From the NCBI GenBank assembly GCA_016780775.1, contig JADHLI010000018.1:1-48013 (forward strand): 48,013 nt of DNA, given 5' to 3'. The stretch is from Alphaproteobacteria bacterium. Its GTDB lineage: Bacteria > Pseudomonadota > Alphaproteobacteria > Puniceispirillales > Puniceispirillaceae. Both the position numbers and the translations under genes were made by a program. Of the stretch, positions 47,681 to 48,013 are shown piece by piece. The stretch's first letter is position 1; each line of letters starts with the position of its first letter. The notes below the pieces were generated by a model. It was not told the DNA's origin and did not search any database. It saw only the letters and a list, made by a program, of their open reading frames with translations.

Positions 47681-48013
47681 CTAGAGATGGCTTAAAACGT
47701 TCTCTGCTTTAGAGACTTCGAACTTGCCTTTTTCTTCAACAAAAATATGCTGAACCACGCCGTTATCAACAACCATCGCGCTGCGGTTTGCACGCTTTCC
47801 TAAAATAGAGCCGTGGCTTCTGAGCAATCCAAGCTTTTCAGAGAAAGTTCCAACGGGATCCGCAAGAAGCTCTATCTTTTCGCCAAATTCCATCTTCTCT
47901 CCCCAAGCCTTCATCACATGGGCATCATTGACCGCCAAACAGACGATTTTGTCCACACCCTTGGCCTTGAAATCATCATAATGTTCCATAAAGCCGGGCA
48001 GATGTTCGCGTGA
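47681..48013 (-). CDS. Peroxiredoxin 5-type (AhpC/TSA redoxin), C-terminal part cut by window edge
   Basis: The frame is open to the right edge. The visible 110 residues read SREHLPGFMEHYDDFKAKGV, DKIVCLAVNDAHVMKAWGEK, EKIELLADPVGTFSEKLGLL, then GKRANRSAMVVDNGVVQHIF, matching the Prx5/AhpE-like redoxin family just after the peroxidatic Cys motif. That Cys and the N-terminus lie beyond 48013. These enzymes reduce hydrogen and organic peroxides with thiols. The gene converges with the desaturase gene across 52 bases. Confidence 0.9.
   Translation of the reverse strand, partial: SREHLPGFMEHYDDFKAKGVDKIVCLAVNDAHVMKAWGEKMEFGEKIELLADPVGTFSEKLGLLRSHGSILGKRANRSAMVVDNGVVQHIFVEEKGKFEVSKAENVLSHL

Noticed and set aside
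47641-47690. Further short tandem repeat near the right edge (CTAGAAATGA / CTAGAGATGG)
   Set aside because: Only about two units of ten bases with several mismatches; too weak to list.

Overview
The window looks like a marine alphaproteobacterial chromosome segment of moderate G+C. The SAR116/Puniceispirillales group is my best guess, from overall gene content and protein style; no rRNA or other phylogenetic marker is present to prove it. Most genes can be assigned from motifs visible in their translations. No tRNA, rRNA, CRISPR array, insertion sequence or integrase was found.

Positions 1-22.3 kb are a large flagellar locus. On the minus strand, flgB-flgC-flgD-flgE-flgF-flgG runs off the left edge; flgE encodes a hook protein of 1348 residues, about three times the usual size. 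A second minus-strand run, flgP-flgT-(LysM-like)-flgA-flgM-flgN-(DUF2802-like), combines a Vibrio-type outer ring/lipoprotein module with the P-ring chaperone and the FliA anti-sigma factor. On the plus strand, flhA-flhF-flhG-fliA forms the export/polar-placement/sigma-28 operon. It is followed by an extra rod/hook paralogue on the opposite strand, a run of poorly characterised small genes (one with a nitrile-hydratase-like leader domain, one Sel1-repeat protein, several orphans) and a fliL-like gene. Several of the intergenic regions carry GG-N10-GC (-24/-12) sigma-54 promoter matches, so I infer a sigma-54 to sigma-28 cascade of the polar-flagellum kind.

Positions 23-34.2 kb hold a potassium channel, glyoxalase II, and a group of peptidoglycan-salvage genes: an amidase-NlpC/P60 fusion, AmpG permease, YkuD-family enzyme, MurQ, AnmK, a GH84 glycosidase and an M19 dipeptidase. 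None of the soluble enzymes shows a signal peptide. I infer a near-complete cytosolic muropeptide recycling pathway in which GH84 may stand in for NagZ. An orphan RTX-repeat gene without a convincing start sits inside this group.

Positions 34.2-48 kb are metabolic: 5-oxoprolinase PxpA (minus strand) and PxpB-PxpC (plus strand), a GMC oxidoreductase, a fluoroacetate-dehalogenase-like hydrolase, gamma-glutamyltransferase, a DUF1330 protein, a nitronate monooxygenase, an acyl-CoA synthetase, an RraA-like protein, a SABATH-type carboxyl methyltransferase, a membrane fatty acid hydroxylase/sterol desaturase and a partial peroxiredoxin. With the M19 dipeptidase, the Pxp and GGT genes would also suit gamma-glutamyl peptide or glutathione breakdown. 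Short degenerate tandem duplications (13-18 bp units) recur in intergenic gaps and within or at the ends of some genes throughout the window.
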